Assembly (NCBI GenBank): GCA_022575985.1
Contig: JAKSXM010000272.1
Coordinates: 3,162,001-3,226,000 of the forward strand
DNA: 64,000 bases
Source: Anagrus nilaparvatae
Lineage: Eukaryota > Arthropoda > Insecta > Hymenoptera > Mymaridae
Direction: 5' to 3'
A program made the position numbers and the translations under genes. Below the pieces are notes generated by a model. That model did not search any database and was not told the origin of the DNA. It saw only the letters and a list, made by a program, of their open reading frames with translations. Of this stretch, positions 32,306 to 42,616 are shown piece after piece. Numbering within the stretch: the stretch's first letter is position 1; the number at the start of each line of letters is the position of its first letter.

Positions 32306-34540
32306 TTTTACAATTATAAATTTTTAAATATTGAAAAACTAAAGTGACATATATAACAATTAAGCAAATGAATAATCAATAAAAATTATCATAGAAATAA
32401 TTAATAAAAATTATATCCTAGATTGTTTTCTACTCAAGTATTTGTACAACAAAAAAAATTTTATAAGTATAAATAATAATATATTATAGCATTGAGGGTG
32501 TGTGATAATTTCTCTTTTCAAAAAATAAATCAATGATACAAATGAAATTTAAGATCAGTTAACAAATTAATTAAAAATTAGGTGAAATTACTAACAATAA
32601 TAATAATATAATATATATAATAATAACTTGTAATAATAAAAATTAAATTAAAGAAATTACAGTAATCAATGATCTATTTTTTAAAAATAATGATAATGTT
32701 TCTATATATTTGTAACTTGAGAGATAATTTTTGCCTAGTGTTTGGATTCTATACTAAGTATTTAAATTTCAAAATAATATGTTTATAATTATCGAATAGT
32801 AGTAAAGAGAAATATGTAAATAAGAAAAAATTTACAATAATTTTAAGTTAATATAAAAATTTACAAAACAATATTGAGCAATGTACAATAAAAAGCTAAC
32901 TTTTTGTCCAAACCGGTGACGCAATATCGCCCTGGATGATGTAATCGCCTCCTTATGACCTGATGTTGTGTTAAACCAGCAAATGGAATGCCACGAATCC
33001 TCAGAATCCACAAAAGTTGAGGTTCAGCCAGGTAGTATCAAATAAATCCAGATCACCAGTTCAAAAAACGCCAATAATGATGTAACTTAGGTAACGTCAA
33101 ATTGATTAGATAATGAACAACAAAGATGATAATTTTAAATTAAAAAATCAATAATGTTAAAAAATCCAAGATTTGATTTTACATAATACAATAAAAGATT
33201 CAATTTTAATTTTTCAATTTAAAAAAATATTTATTTTTTTTCACTATTTAGCAAAAAGCAAAACTTTAATTTTTAAATTATCAAAACAAAATAAATTTTA
33301 ATAGTGTTAAATTACAGAGAAAAAACTTTAAATTTAATTAAATAGCAGAAAAGAGAAAAAAAATTTAAATTTTGTAGGTTATGTTTTTTTTTTTAATCAT
33401 AAAGTTTTAACAAATTAGAATTTATATACTCACACACACACAAGCTCCCTTAGTATATTTTTTTTAATTTTTTAAATGGATAATAATTTTAAGCAAAGTT
33501 TTTACAAAAAATAAGATTTATGTTACAAAAAATTAAGTATTTCACTAACAATTACTTTTTAATCAAATAAGTTAAAATTACAAAAGTGACACTTTAAAAA
33601 CATTGATAAGATTTTTAAAGTTATCAATAAATTTTAGGTTACTATTTTTAAAATAATAGGTACTTAATAAAACAAAAATTTGGTAATAAGACTTATCTTA
33701 TATAAACTGCAAGCAGCCGACGAAGATTGAGAAAGATGGAAGCTCTCCTTTATAATTTCCCCGTTGTTCACGTGCGTGGTTCGATGACATTGTTGTCCCC
33801 TCTTAACAAACACACTGACGACGCTTCGTAATTTAATGGCGACGGAACGACGGAGATTGAGAACCAGGAAGGACTGCGCGCGCCGATCCGGTGACAATGT
33901 AGAAGATTAGCGCCAAATATTTTCTTCCCCAAATGTTGACGTCACGATGTCCATTTTTTTTTGATGATAATATCTTGTATTTTTTTTTTTTTGGAGTTAA
34001 TCAATTTCACATCTATCCCAATATAAAACTTTATACAGTACAACTTGCTATTATTTTTTTTAGTATATTGCATTCAACACTTGATTAATTTTTCTCAAAA
34101 AAAAGTTCTATTTTTTGAATTGATTTCTTGTCATTTTAATTTTTTGTAAATAGTTCTTTTATTTCTAGCAGCAATAATAAACTACAACATCTTATCATTT
34201 GCTGGTCTTCTTTTTTTTTTTTTAACAAAAAAAAATACAACGATGGCAAACGTTGATACGACCACGTGACATAAAAACACAGTCAAAATTTAATTTTTTA
34301 AAAAATTATTTAAATTTTTGCTCCGCTTGCATAGTAAAACTACACTGTTCATATCAAAAATTATAAAATTTTTGTTTTAATCACCAATTTCAAAACACTA
34401 GAACACCATGCTTTCATATCTACAGTTTATCCACCATCTTGAAATTTAAAAAATTTTTCTCGAGCACATGTTTTTCTTCATTAAAACAGAAAATCACTTT
34501 TTTTTTTGAAAAAAAAAAAAAAAAAAAACGTTTTTGTAGG
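32306..34540 (-). other. BEL-2 leader, 2.2 kb
   Basis: An unusually long untranslated leader between PBS and gag, A+T-rich with many homopolymers. A 77-codon minus-strand frame (33664-33897) lies in a G+C-richer part but shows no known motif. A (CA)n run is near 33430-33442. An exact poly-A of ~20 lies near 34509-34528. No splice sites can be assigned. Confidence 0.6.
33937..33944. promoter_or_regulatory. TGACGTCA (CRE-like) in the BEL-2 leader
   Basis: Same palindrome as in the BEL-1 leader. An E-box (ccacgtga) lies near 34262, in the same relative order. Inferred regulatory role only. Confidence 0.4.
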
Positions 34541-34558
34541 TTCGATCTTGGGATGCCA
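34541..34558 (-). other. BEL-2 primer binding site
   Basis: Four bases inside the 5' LTR the minus strand reads tggcatcccaagatcgaa, starting TGG as expected for pairing to a tRNA CCA end. It differs from the BEL-1 PBS. tRNA not assigned. Confidence 0.65.
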
Positions 34559-34562
34559 ATAA

Positions 34563-34774
34563 TGTTGAGGATGGATGGATAATGGTGATAATGGTGATAA
34601 AGGTAAAAGCAATAAATGATCGCACTGATTTAGAATACTTGACTTTATTATAAAAGAGCTGTAACTAGCTCGCGATCTGGCGGAGCACTGAGGCTCGAAA
34701 GTGATATACATATAAAAACTAAAGGGGGGAGCTCACCAACATATATACAAGACACATATACTATATACACAACA
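34563..34774 (-). repeat. BEL-2 5' LTR (212 bp)
   Basis: Same 212 bases as 26371-26582. It should contain the element promoter; a tataaaag string (minus-strand cttttata) lies centrally near 34650-34660. Confidence 0.97.
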
Positions 34775-34809
34775 CACAATATTTTTCAAAGGGAACCAAA
34801 ATACTTTAA

Positions 34810-35126
34810 ATTATTACTATTATTTATAAAGATGAATTTATTTTATACATAATCAAAGGCAAATAAAATTTTTTTCGTAATAATAATAATAAATTATTCC
34901 CAAATGAAATGTAAATGAAAATGAATAAATTAATATTTTATTTAAGGAAAACTTATTTTAATATTTGAAGTCATTGCAAGTAGACCATTTTATCACAGAG
35001 GTCTTAATTGGTTCAACGGCAAAAAAAACTTCAGTCTAGTTTTATTTTTTTAATGTCAGTGTAACTTTTCAAGCCCCGTAAACCGTAATTTTATAATACT
35101 AATTCTTTCATCGTTATAGTAAACTA
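34810..35126. repeat. Right arm of the inverted-repeat element split by BEL-2
   Basis: Reverse complement of 25634-25953. The outer edge is ...cgttatagtaaacta, directly abutting the Helitron-like sequence that starts gattacccggg. Confidence 0.88.
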
Positions 35127-35430
35127 GATTACCCGGGACGAGTATAAGACTGAGCGAAGCTATAGAAAATTTTTTGATTTATTTTATAATTTTTTTTAAA
35201 TCATTATATTATTATTTCTTTTTTAAAAATAATCCAATTTAAAAATTAATAGTTTCGTATTTAATCATCTGTATAAGTATTATTTTATCGTATATATAGT
35301 TTATTTGGTCAAGGAGTAATTGTTTTGTTTTTTAAAATAAATTTAGGCATATAAATGAAAAAAAAATATAATTTATTGCATTATTAATGTATGAAATTGA
35401 ATATAATTTTTTTTATTTTATTTTTATATT

Positions 35431-36690
35431 TTAGTTAATATCGTTTTTCAATTTGTGTAAAAACTTTTGTTTGTCTTTAAAAGAAGCACATAGTCGAATA
35501 GAGTCGTATCTATATTTGTTGGAATCTTTTATTAGAATTAAATAGTTTATTGATTTAACTCTACTTAATCCTACGTAAGTGGTACCTAATTGCCTTTCAC
35601 TGTCTCTAATATGGAGAAACATTTTATGAATAGTTTGGCCTAGGGATTTATGTATGGTTATTGAATATGATATCATAAGTGGTATTTGTATTCGGCTGCA
35701 TTGTATTTTATTATGTGCCCATGTACGGTTTAGAGGTATTATTGGATATAGATTTTTATGTAAATATGGTCCTTTATAATTATCAAATTCTACCATTATA
35801 GCTTCTGGTAATTGCGGTGGTGAACTATTTTCAGCATAAATTATTTCTCTCACATATCCTAAAGTACCATTTATTAAACCTCCTTCAGTCCATAAGTTTG
35901 CCCGTAACATGACACGACAATTTTTAGATAAGTATAAAACATTTTGTAACCCTGATGCTTTTTAATCTGAACAACGAATGGCTATATTAGGTGCATTTGT
36001 GGCTACAATTCGAGCTACTGGGTTTCCTGTGTTTTTCAAATGTTTTTCGTTATGTGCATCTATTTGTATGCATTTCGGGTATAAATGTATTGCATTTTCA
36101 AACATATCCAATTCGTTTTTAGGTATTATTCTCGTCCATTATGCAGTGCTTCGTAATTTTCCTGCGACAATTCTGCATTTGCTATTTCATCTAAAAATTT
36201 TGAATATGGTGTTTGATTGCCTTCTTGTCGGTGTGCATTTTGTAAACAAAAATATTTCTGAAATTGTTTAAAAACAAGTTCTCCTTGCGATTGCATTTTG
36301 TCAGTAAATTTTTTTGAACTAAATATTGCCGTATCTCCTACCGGCGTTAATTGGTTATAATCTCCGAATAAGTATTTTATTATTCCACCAAAAGGTTCAT
36401 CAATTTCGTTAGCGAAAATTTCTCTGCACCGTGATTCTATTTGATATAAAGTACGTAAACCTATTAATGACATTTCGTCAATAAACAGAAATTTCAAATT
36501 TTTTAATTCAGTTTGTAGTTTTTTGGCATTTTAATTTTCTAATGAACCAAATTGTTTATAATTTAAAGGCAATCGTAGTAATAAGTGATATGATTTTCCA
36601 TATACATTTACAGCAGCTATGCCAGTAGGTGCTCCGATTTTGACTGCATAAGAAATTGCGTTAAAGCCGATTTTTTGCCACTTTTTTTTT
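35431..36690 (-). pseudogene. Pif1-like DNA helicase, truncated and frameshifted
   Basis: Minus strand, three open pieces. The first (to ~36500) shows APTGIAAVNVYG and SYHLLLRLPL. The second (36126-36497) shows FLFIDEMSLIG (Walker B), FGGIIKYLFGDYNQLTPVGD and NAHRQEG. The last (35431-35910) shows VMLRANLWTEGGLINGTLGYV, SITIHKSLGQTIHK (usual HKSQGQT with Q to L) and YVGLSRVKSINYL. The segment between (35960-36125) is coding-like but ends at a stop (35961). The Walker A region is missing: the sequence is cut at ~36690, next to a Helitron 3' end. Helicases of this type occur in Helitrons and some large DNA transposons. Clearly non-functional. Confidence 0.88.
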
Positions 36691-36764
36691 TTTACTACAC
36701 TGTGGTACGCCTTGCAAATGATTATAAAAATATACTATCGCAATACTTCAATCACTCTGCGGGG

Positions 36765-36802
36765 GTTGGCGCGCGTAGCGCGCAGGGGGCGGAGCCCCCT
36801 AG
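36765..36802 (+). repeat. Helitron 3' terminus, plus-strand orientation
   Basis: Two hairpins (ggcgcgcg-ta-gcgcgc and gggggc-gga-gccccc) end in CTAG at 36799-36802 followed by T, the classic Helitron 3' architecture. Almost the same 50 bases occur at 49092-49140. The matching 5' end was not located; the body to the left is occupied by the helicase pseudogene on the opposite strand. Confidence 0.85.
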
Positions 36803-36816
36803 TATATATATATATA

Positions 36817-37110
36817 CTAGCAAAAATTGGAGGAGGGGGGGCTCCGCCCCCCCTGTGTCACATTTCCTTCTGTTTGTGTTGTTTCAAAAATCATTTTTCA
36901 TTGCAAATTTATAATTATGCAAACACATTCAAACTATTCAGAGCAGCGTAGGTGAAACATTAATGAAAAATTATAGAAAACTATAGCCTATGTTATCCGA
37001 ATACTTTTATTCTTTATTATGACACTGGTTTCATATCAAGTGGTTCGGCTGTTCTTGAGTCATTAGGGTACAGACAGACAAATAAATTTTCAAATATATA
37101 TAGTATAGCA
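36817..37110 (-). mobile_element. Short non-autonomous Helitron (minus strand), ~294 bp
   Basis: The minus-strand 3' end at 36817 is CTAG, with a G+C hairpin (ggggggcggagccccc) ~13 bp upstream. The body ends at ~37110 with the complement of tactatatatatttgaaaatt, a degraded version of the 5' ends at 38668 and 39051. It is separated by only ~14 bp of (TA)n from the plus-strand 3' end at 36802. Confidence 0.65.
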
Positions 37111-37481
37111 TAGGTGAGAGAGGGGGCTCGGCCCCCCCTAATCTATTCCCGGTGTTGTTGTTATTAATTTTTTATTATTATCATGTTGTTATTGTCCAAA
37201 ATAAATATATAACAATGTCAAAAAAAATTAACGCTTTGAAATAAGCTAAAATTTTTTTCTTAATGTAGACCTTTTACCAGGTCAAATGTGACCAATAAGA
37301 TAAAATTTAGTAAATTCAAAGGAATGGCGTAATTTTGAAAATGGGCCAAATCAGGCTATTTTTGGACCTTTAAACAGACATATTTCGAGCCCATGAAGTG
37401 CTAGAGGACTAAAACTTTAGCTGAGGGACTTTTTTATCACCCCAAACTATACCCTAAAATTTGAGTTGAATATATATATAA
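37111..37481. other. Spacer between Helitron copies
   Basis: Includes another G-rich hairpin (gagggggctcggccccccc near 37121-37138) that looks like a worn terminus. The rest shows no gene. Confidence 0.5.
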
Positions 37482-39051
37482 CTAGCAAAAGTTGGAGGGG
37501 GGGCTCCGCCCCCCCTGTATTGCATTTACTTCTGTTTTTGTTGCTTAAGAAAACCAGGTTTCACTGTAAATTTATAAGTATGCAAACACATTCAGAGTTT
37601 TCAGAGGAGCCTAGCTCTGTCCCTAGTAGAGTTATTATTATTAATTACAGAAACATAATTAAAAAGGTATTGTAATCCTAAAGATAAATTTTTGCTTATG
37701 GAATCAATGTGTTTCTCCCGAATGAACAGAATCTAGCATTTTAGTATTAGTATCTCGTGTATTGTTTTGGTACTATATAAATATAGAGACTTCAAGACCT
37801 GTTATGAATCATGTTAGTCGGCTAGTAATTTCATAATTTAAACTTTTTGTTATTAACTGGATATCCTATTTTTTTGGTATTTTTTAATCTAGTGATTTTT
37901 AAGGCCGCCAATCACTGAAATTATTTACAAATTTTTATTGAAATGTCCTTTTTTTATGCAAATTTATCTGAGTACGTATAAATTAGTTCCGAATCGAGTA
38001 ATACCAATTGCGGCCGTAAAATTTTATCATATTTAGAAGATATTTTAGTTTTTAATAAAAATTTCAAAAAATATTATTTTTTCCAAAAATAGTAAAAATT
38101 GAATATCTCCAAAAGTACGGTAGCTGAATTGCAAAACTATGGCCTATGTCATACGCAGACTTTTTTTCTATATTTTGACACTTCATTTTGACTTTTCATT
38201 GATTAGACCCTGATGATGAAACACATACACTTACAGACCCACAAATATTTGATTAAAAATACCATAAAAATAAAAAAATTTAAAAAAATTTTTCAACCAT
38301 CTTCAAAAATATTTTATAAAATTTTAAAGATACTTCCGTTTTGAATAAAAATTTAGGAGAATACGTAAGAATTGGTGCTAAATCGAACACTACAAAGTGT
38401 GACAGTCAAATTTTTCGATATTCTCAAGATATTTCAATTTTTGTTAAAAATTTTTAAAAATTTTATTAAGTTCAAAAATACTAAAAATTGAGTATCTCCA
38501 AAAGTATGATAGCTGAGTCGCAAAGCTATGGCCTATGTCACCCGCAGACTTTTTTTCTTTAATTTGACACCAGTTTAATTAAATTTCGTTCACTGGTTTG
38601 ATCCTGATGATAATACACACACACACACAGACACACAAATAAATTTTCAAATATATATAGTAGTAAGATATATAGTAAAAAATTTTTTAAATATTTTATA
38701 AAATTTTAAAGATACCTCCGTTTTGAATAAAAATTTCAGAGAATACGTAAAAGTTAGTGCTGAATTGAATACTATGAAGTGCGATATCAAAATTTAGTAT
38801 CGAGATATTTCAATTTTTGATAAAATTTTAAAAAATGTTATGAAGATCGAAAATAATAAAAATTAAATATCTCAAAAACTACGATAGCTAATCAGAAAAT
38901 ACAGGGCCTATGTCACCCGCATTTTTTTTTCCTTCATTTTGACGCCGGTTTCATGCCAATCGGTTCGGTGGTTCTTGAGTCATTAGGGTACAGACAAACA
39001 GACAAACAGACAAACAAACAAATAAATTTTCAAATATATATAGTATTAAGA
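37482..39051 (-). mobile_element. Non-autonomous Helitron (minus strand) with tandem 5' ends
   Basis: The 3' end at 37482 (CTAG) has its hairpin at ~37496-37515, and its first ~130 bp match 36817-36952. The distal 5' end at 39051 reads, on the minus strand, A|TCTTAATACTATATATATTTG. A second 5' end of the same type occurs inside at 38668 (A|TCTTACTACTATATATATTTG). No ORF. Helitrons start TC, end CTRR and insert between A and T; both 5' ends fit. Three related ~350-bp modules fill 37960-39051. Confidence 0.72.
37960..39051. repeat. Three related ~350-bp modules in tandem
   Basis: Each module has an ataaaaattt...gagtacgta(a/t)aa start, then aaaaattgaatatctccaaaa, gctgaatcgcaaaactatggcctatgtca and gcagacttttttt, and ends in acagac(a)n plus caaatatatatagta. 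Modules lie at about 37960-38262, 38336-38668 and 38716-39051. A partial copy of the end portion lies at 36950-37105. Confidence 0.8.
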
Positions 39052-40396
39052 TATATATTCAAATATGTATATTTTATTTATTATTGAAAATAAATTAAAA
39101 AAAAAAAAATCTTTATTAAAATTTTTAAGTTTACAATAAAATTTGCTCAAGTCAGTAAATTATTGATGTACATACTGTAATTTGTTCTTTTTGATGAAAC
39201 AATATATTAACTCCAAAAGTATGTTTATTATTACAGTAACAAATATATTGAAAAATACGTGTAGTTGATAATCAAAATTTCATTAAGAGACACATTAATC
39301 TAAACGGACTTTTTACAGCATATAAAAACACTGTAGAAAATTATATTCGCGGCACATTACATGCATCCATAAAAGTTTCTTTAATTTTTGTTGCCATATT
39401 TACTATACTTAATGGCGAAAAAGCTGATAAAATTTTATTTAAAACAAGCGATATTTCTAAGTTTTATGAAACTTTTCAAAACAAAATAGTAAATAAACTC
39501 AAGAAAATGAGATCACAGAAATCTGGTGGGTCTCGGCATGAAATTTTATCTTTGCGAATTGTAATTGAAAAACATAGTTCATTGCTCGTTGAACATAATA
39601 TTGAACATACTACATGGATTAAAAAAAAGAGGTGTAATCTTAAATATTAAAACTAATGATTACTCATATTTTAAAATTTTATAAGTGAAGCGACAAATCC
39701 AGCGGCACAAGAAAACGAAACTGATCCTAATACTTATAAAGAAGACAGAACTTCAAATTTTACAGGTATAGGAGACGGTTCAGGAAAACATGCTTTTTCA
39801 TTTGATGGATTAAACCAATTTGAACTATTAAATTTGATCAGAATCAATATTTTTGTAATTGATAATGAAAAAAAGAAACTTATTGTACCATTTTATTGTA
39901 CCAGATTTTAGAATGTTAATTTATTATTAATTTGTAACGGAACTGAACAAAATTTTTGTCTAATTGAAAATTTGTCTTTAATGTTAGCATCTGAAGTTAA
40001 TAATCACAAATCAAGTCTTTATTTTTGTGAAATTGATTGGATTATTTTTATGAAGAGGAAAAGTTTTCAAATTATAAAATAAACTGTAGGAAAATAAATA
40101 TATGTGGAATTATATTAATAACTGGAGAAAATAAAATCATGAAATTTCTAAATTTTCATAAAAAATTAAAGAATACTTTTGTAATTTATGCTGATTTGGA
40201 AGCATTATTGCAGCCTGTACGAGATTTACCGGAATTGATAAATGCTTATCATGCTCATTAAACCTTTACTATTGGAATCTATCTTAAAACGAGTTATAAC
40301 GGATGCCCCTTGGAACTTTATTATTCTAACAAAGGAGTTGTTTGCGTGTAATAATTTGCAAATCAGCTTAATTTTCTTGCAGAAAAATTACACAAG

Positions 40397-40458
40397 GTAA
40401 AAAACGTATTTATTTATTTTTTTATTTATATGACTTATTTATTTCTGTTAATTTTTAG
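40397..40458 (+). other. Candidate 62-bp intron in the DNA polymerase pseudogene
   Basis: Donor aag|gtaaaa, acceptor aatttttag|att. Removing it joins LNFLAEKLHK to ILKTVIPMNL, continuous in the alignment to related polymerases as I know them, while the intron itself has stops. Confidence 0.6.
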
Positions 40459-41780
40459 ATTTTGAAAACCGTAATACCGATGAATTTAACTCTAGAAGAT
40501 CAAAGAATTTTTCTAAAGCTTAAAATCTGTCATATCTGTTAAAAAGATTTTGAAATAAGGAAAAGGTTACTGATCATGACAATTGAACTGGAAAATTTAG
40601 AAATCCAACTCATAAGTTATGCAATTTGAATTTATGGATAAACTATACAATTCCAATTATTTTTCACAATTAGTAATTATGACGTCAGCTTTATTATTAA
40701 AGATGTCGCCACTCAAATAGATGGTTAAATTTTCATTATACCATGAAATATTTCTAAGTATTTTGCAGTAATTAAGTATGTTCAAAATACAGCAATATAA
40801 ATTTAATTTATCGACAGTTTTAAATTTTTGAGCGAACCTCTGAAAAAACTTATATTAAACTCATATTTATGTAACGTAAAAAGGCAATTTAAAAATTCTG
40901 TATTCCCTAATAATTATGAGGTAGACTCATGGCAAAAATTGGACGAAAGAAGTTTTTCTGCTAAAGAATTCTTTTATTCAAGTTTAACTTATGAACGTGT
41001 TTCTGATCAAGATTGTATTCGAGCACAAAGTATCTGGATACATTTTAATTGTCAAATATTTGCCGATTATTACACGTTATATTTAAAATCCTATACATTA
41101 ATTGAAAACTTTTGGAATTCAATGTTTGAATCCAATAGTTTAGTCATGCTTGCATTTGTATCTTTATTAAGTTATGACTTAGATGCAATGTTAAAATATA
41201 CCACTGTAAACTTAGAATTTATTGATGACATTGACATTTTATTATTCATAGAAGGCGGGATCATAGGTGGACTTTGTCTGGCAAACTGTCGAAATTCAAA
41301 GGCAAACAACAAGTATCTGTTAAATTATTATACATTCGTAGCAGAAAACTATTTGCTTTATTTTGACATGAACTCATTGTATCCTACGGCCATGTTGCAA
41401 AAATTACCATTAGGCGGCTTTAAATGGGATGAAAATTTAAAAATTTTAACGTTTTATCAATATCTGATGACAATGATGTTAGTTTTAAGAATTTAACGTT
41501 TTTTATCCAGAAAGCATTCACGAAAAAATTACTGCTATATCAATGTTATCAATATCAGCTAGACCACCTTATATGAAAAAAAAAATTACGTCATATACTA
41601 CAGAGCGATAAAGCAAGCTATGAAAGATAGGATCAAAATAAGAAAAATTTACAAAATACTGGAATTTCGACAATCGAAATGGTTAAAAAAAATACATTGA
41701 CTTCAATATTGAAAAAAGAAAAAACGCTCTTAATCCTTTTGAGGCAATGCTTTTTAAAGCTTCATCAAATATAATTTACG

Positions 41781-41843
41781 GTCAGTGTATTATTTAAAAA
41801 ATAATTTATTAATAACGTCATTAATATCATTTAATTATTTCAG
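41781..41843 (+). other. Candidate 63-bp intron in the DNA polymerase pseudogene (inside motif B)
   Basis: Donor tacg|gtcagt, acceptor ttatttcag|gc. Splicing restores NIIYG|KFLQAIG, the conserved YGK of motif B, in phase 1. The precision of this join makes a real intron likely. Confidence 0.72.
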
Positions 41844-42616
41844 GCAAATTTCTTCAGGCAATTGGTTGAAAGTTTTTATTCGAACGTTTCAGCCAGGTCG
41901 CGCAGGAGCAGAAGGTTTAATATTCAAAGTGAACTTTAAAAGAGTTGAAATTTTTATTGAAGATTTTTTTGCCATGGAATTCAGCAAATTAATTATAAAG
42001 TAAAATGGACTAACATATGCAGGTTTTGCTATTCTCGACAACGCGAAAGTGCTGTTGAACAATTTTCACTACAATTTCATTCAACCGAAATACGTGAAAC
42101 TTGCTTCTTTAATATATACAGATAATGACAACCTACGCCTTTTCTGGGCCGGATGCGTATGAAATGATTCGTGAAAATCCAAGCTACTTTGATACCTCAA
42201 ATTATCCACCTGGTTATAAATTCAAAATATTGCCACAGCACAAAGGAGAGCTTGGAAAAATGAAGAGCAAAGTAGGCGATCGATTAATAAGAGAATTTGT
42301 AACTGTTTGCGCTAAACTATACGTGGTTTTACTGGAAAATGATATAGAAATTAAGAGAGTAAAATGTATCTAGAAATATATTGTTAAAAATTACCTTTTG
42401 GAAAATTCCAAAAAAAACACCAAAAATAAATAGTCTCGATAATCTTTTAATGGATATGTAGTTTATTTTTTTTCCCCGAGGGAGTGAAGAATGCATCTTA
42501 CGCATATCCTTTAGCATTGGACAAAAAAATTATGTGGCGAATATACCTTGCATTATTGACAATGAAATCATCGATCATAGTGAACTACAATCCACGATTA
42601 CACGACCAATGATGTA

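Larger units (their letters stand above)
26371..34774 (-). mobile_element. BEL-2: recent, nearly intact BEL/Pao retrotransposon
   Basis: 8404 bp between and including two 212-bp LTRs that I read as identical, so it inserted recently. Minus-strand order: 5' LTR (34563-34774), PBS, a 2.2-kb leader, gag, protease, RT-RNase H-integrase, polypurine tract, 3' LTR (26371-26582). The five flanking bases are tacaa and cacaa, an imperfect 5-bp duplication. The reading frame from gag to the C-terminus of pol is the same throughout and is broken only by three stop codons. Confidence 0.95.
39270..42616 (+). pseudogene. Family-B DNA polymerase (protein-primed, Polinton/Maverick type), decayed, with introns
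   Basis: Successive matches to one protein, in order: N-terminal region with GDGSGKHAFSFDGLNQFELL (~39775-39830) and NVNLLLICNGTEQNFCLIEN (~39914-39975); exonuclease motif FVIYADLEALL (Asp-x-Glu, ~40180); TFTIGIYLKTSYNGCPLELY (~40263); the zinc/HNH-like TDHDN...GKFRNPTHKLCNLN (~40570-40632); a 222-codon open piece (40828-41496) ending in YLLYFDMNSLYPTAM (palm motif A); KASSNIIYGKF (motif B, ~41758); YTDNDN (~42115), where D-T-D is expected at motif C; and an open C-terminal piece (42125-42373). Stops and frameshifts interrupt it and the motif C change alone should abolish synthesis. Clearly not expressed as a full polymerase. Confidence 0.88.

Noticed and set aside
33664..33897. 77-codon ORF in the BEL-2 leader as an accessory gene
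   Set aside because: No recognisable domain and no counterpart in BEL-1; reported only as part of the leader.
17426..33944. Calling the TGACGTCA sites proven promoters
   Set aside because: An 8-base match is weak evidence; kept as low-confidence regulatory sites.
36675..37675. Plus-strand ORFs across the Helitron ends
   Set aside because: They read through G+C hairpins and (TA)n tracts shared by repeated termini; no protein similarity.
39270..42616. A complete endogenous virus or full Polinton
   Set aside because: Only the polymerase is recognisable; no integrase, packaging ATPase, protease or capsid gene and no TIRs were found around it.
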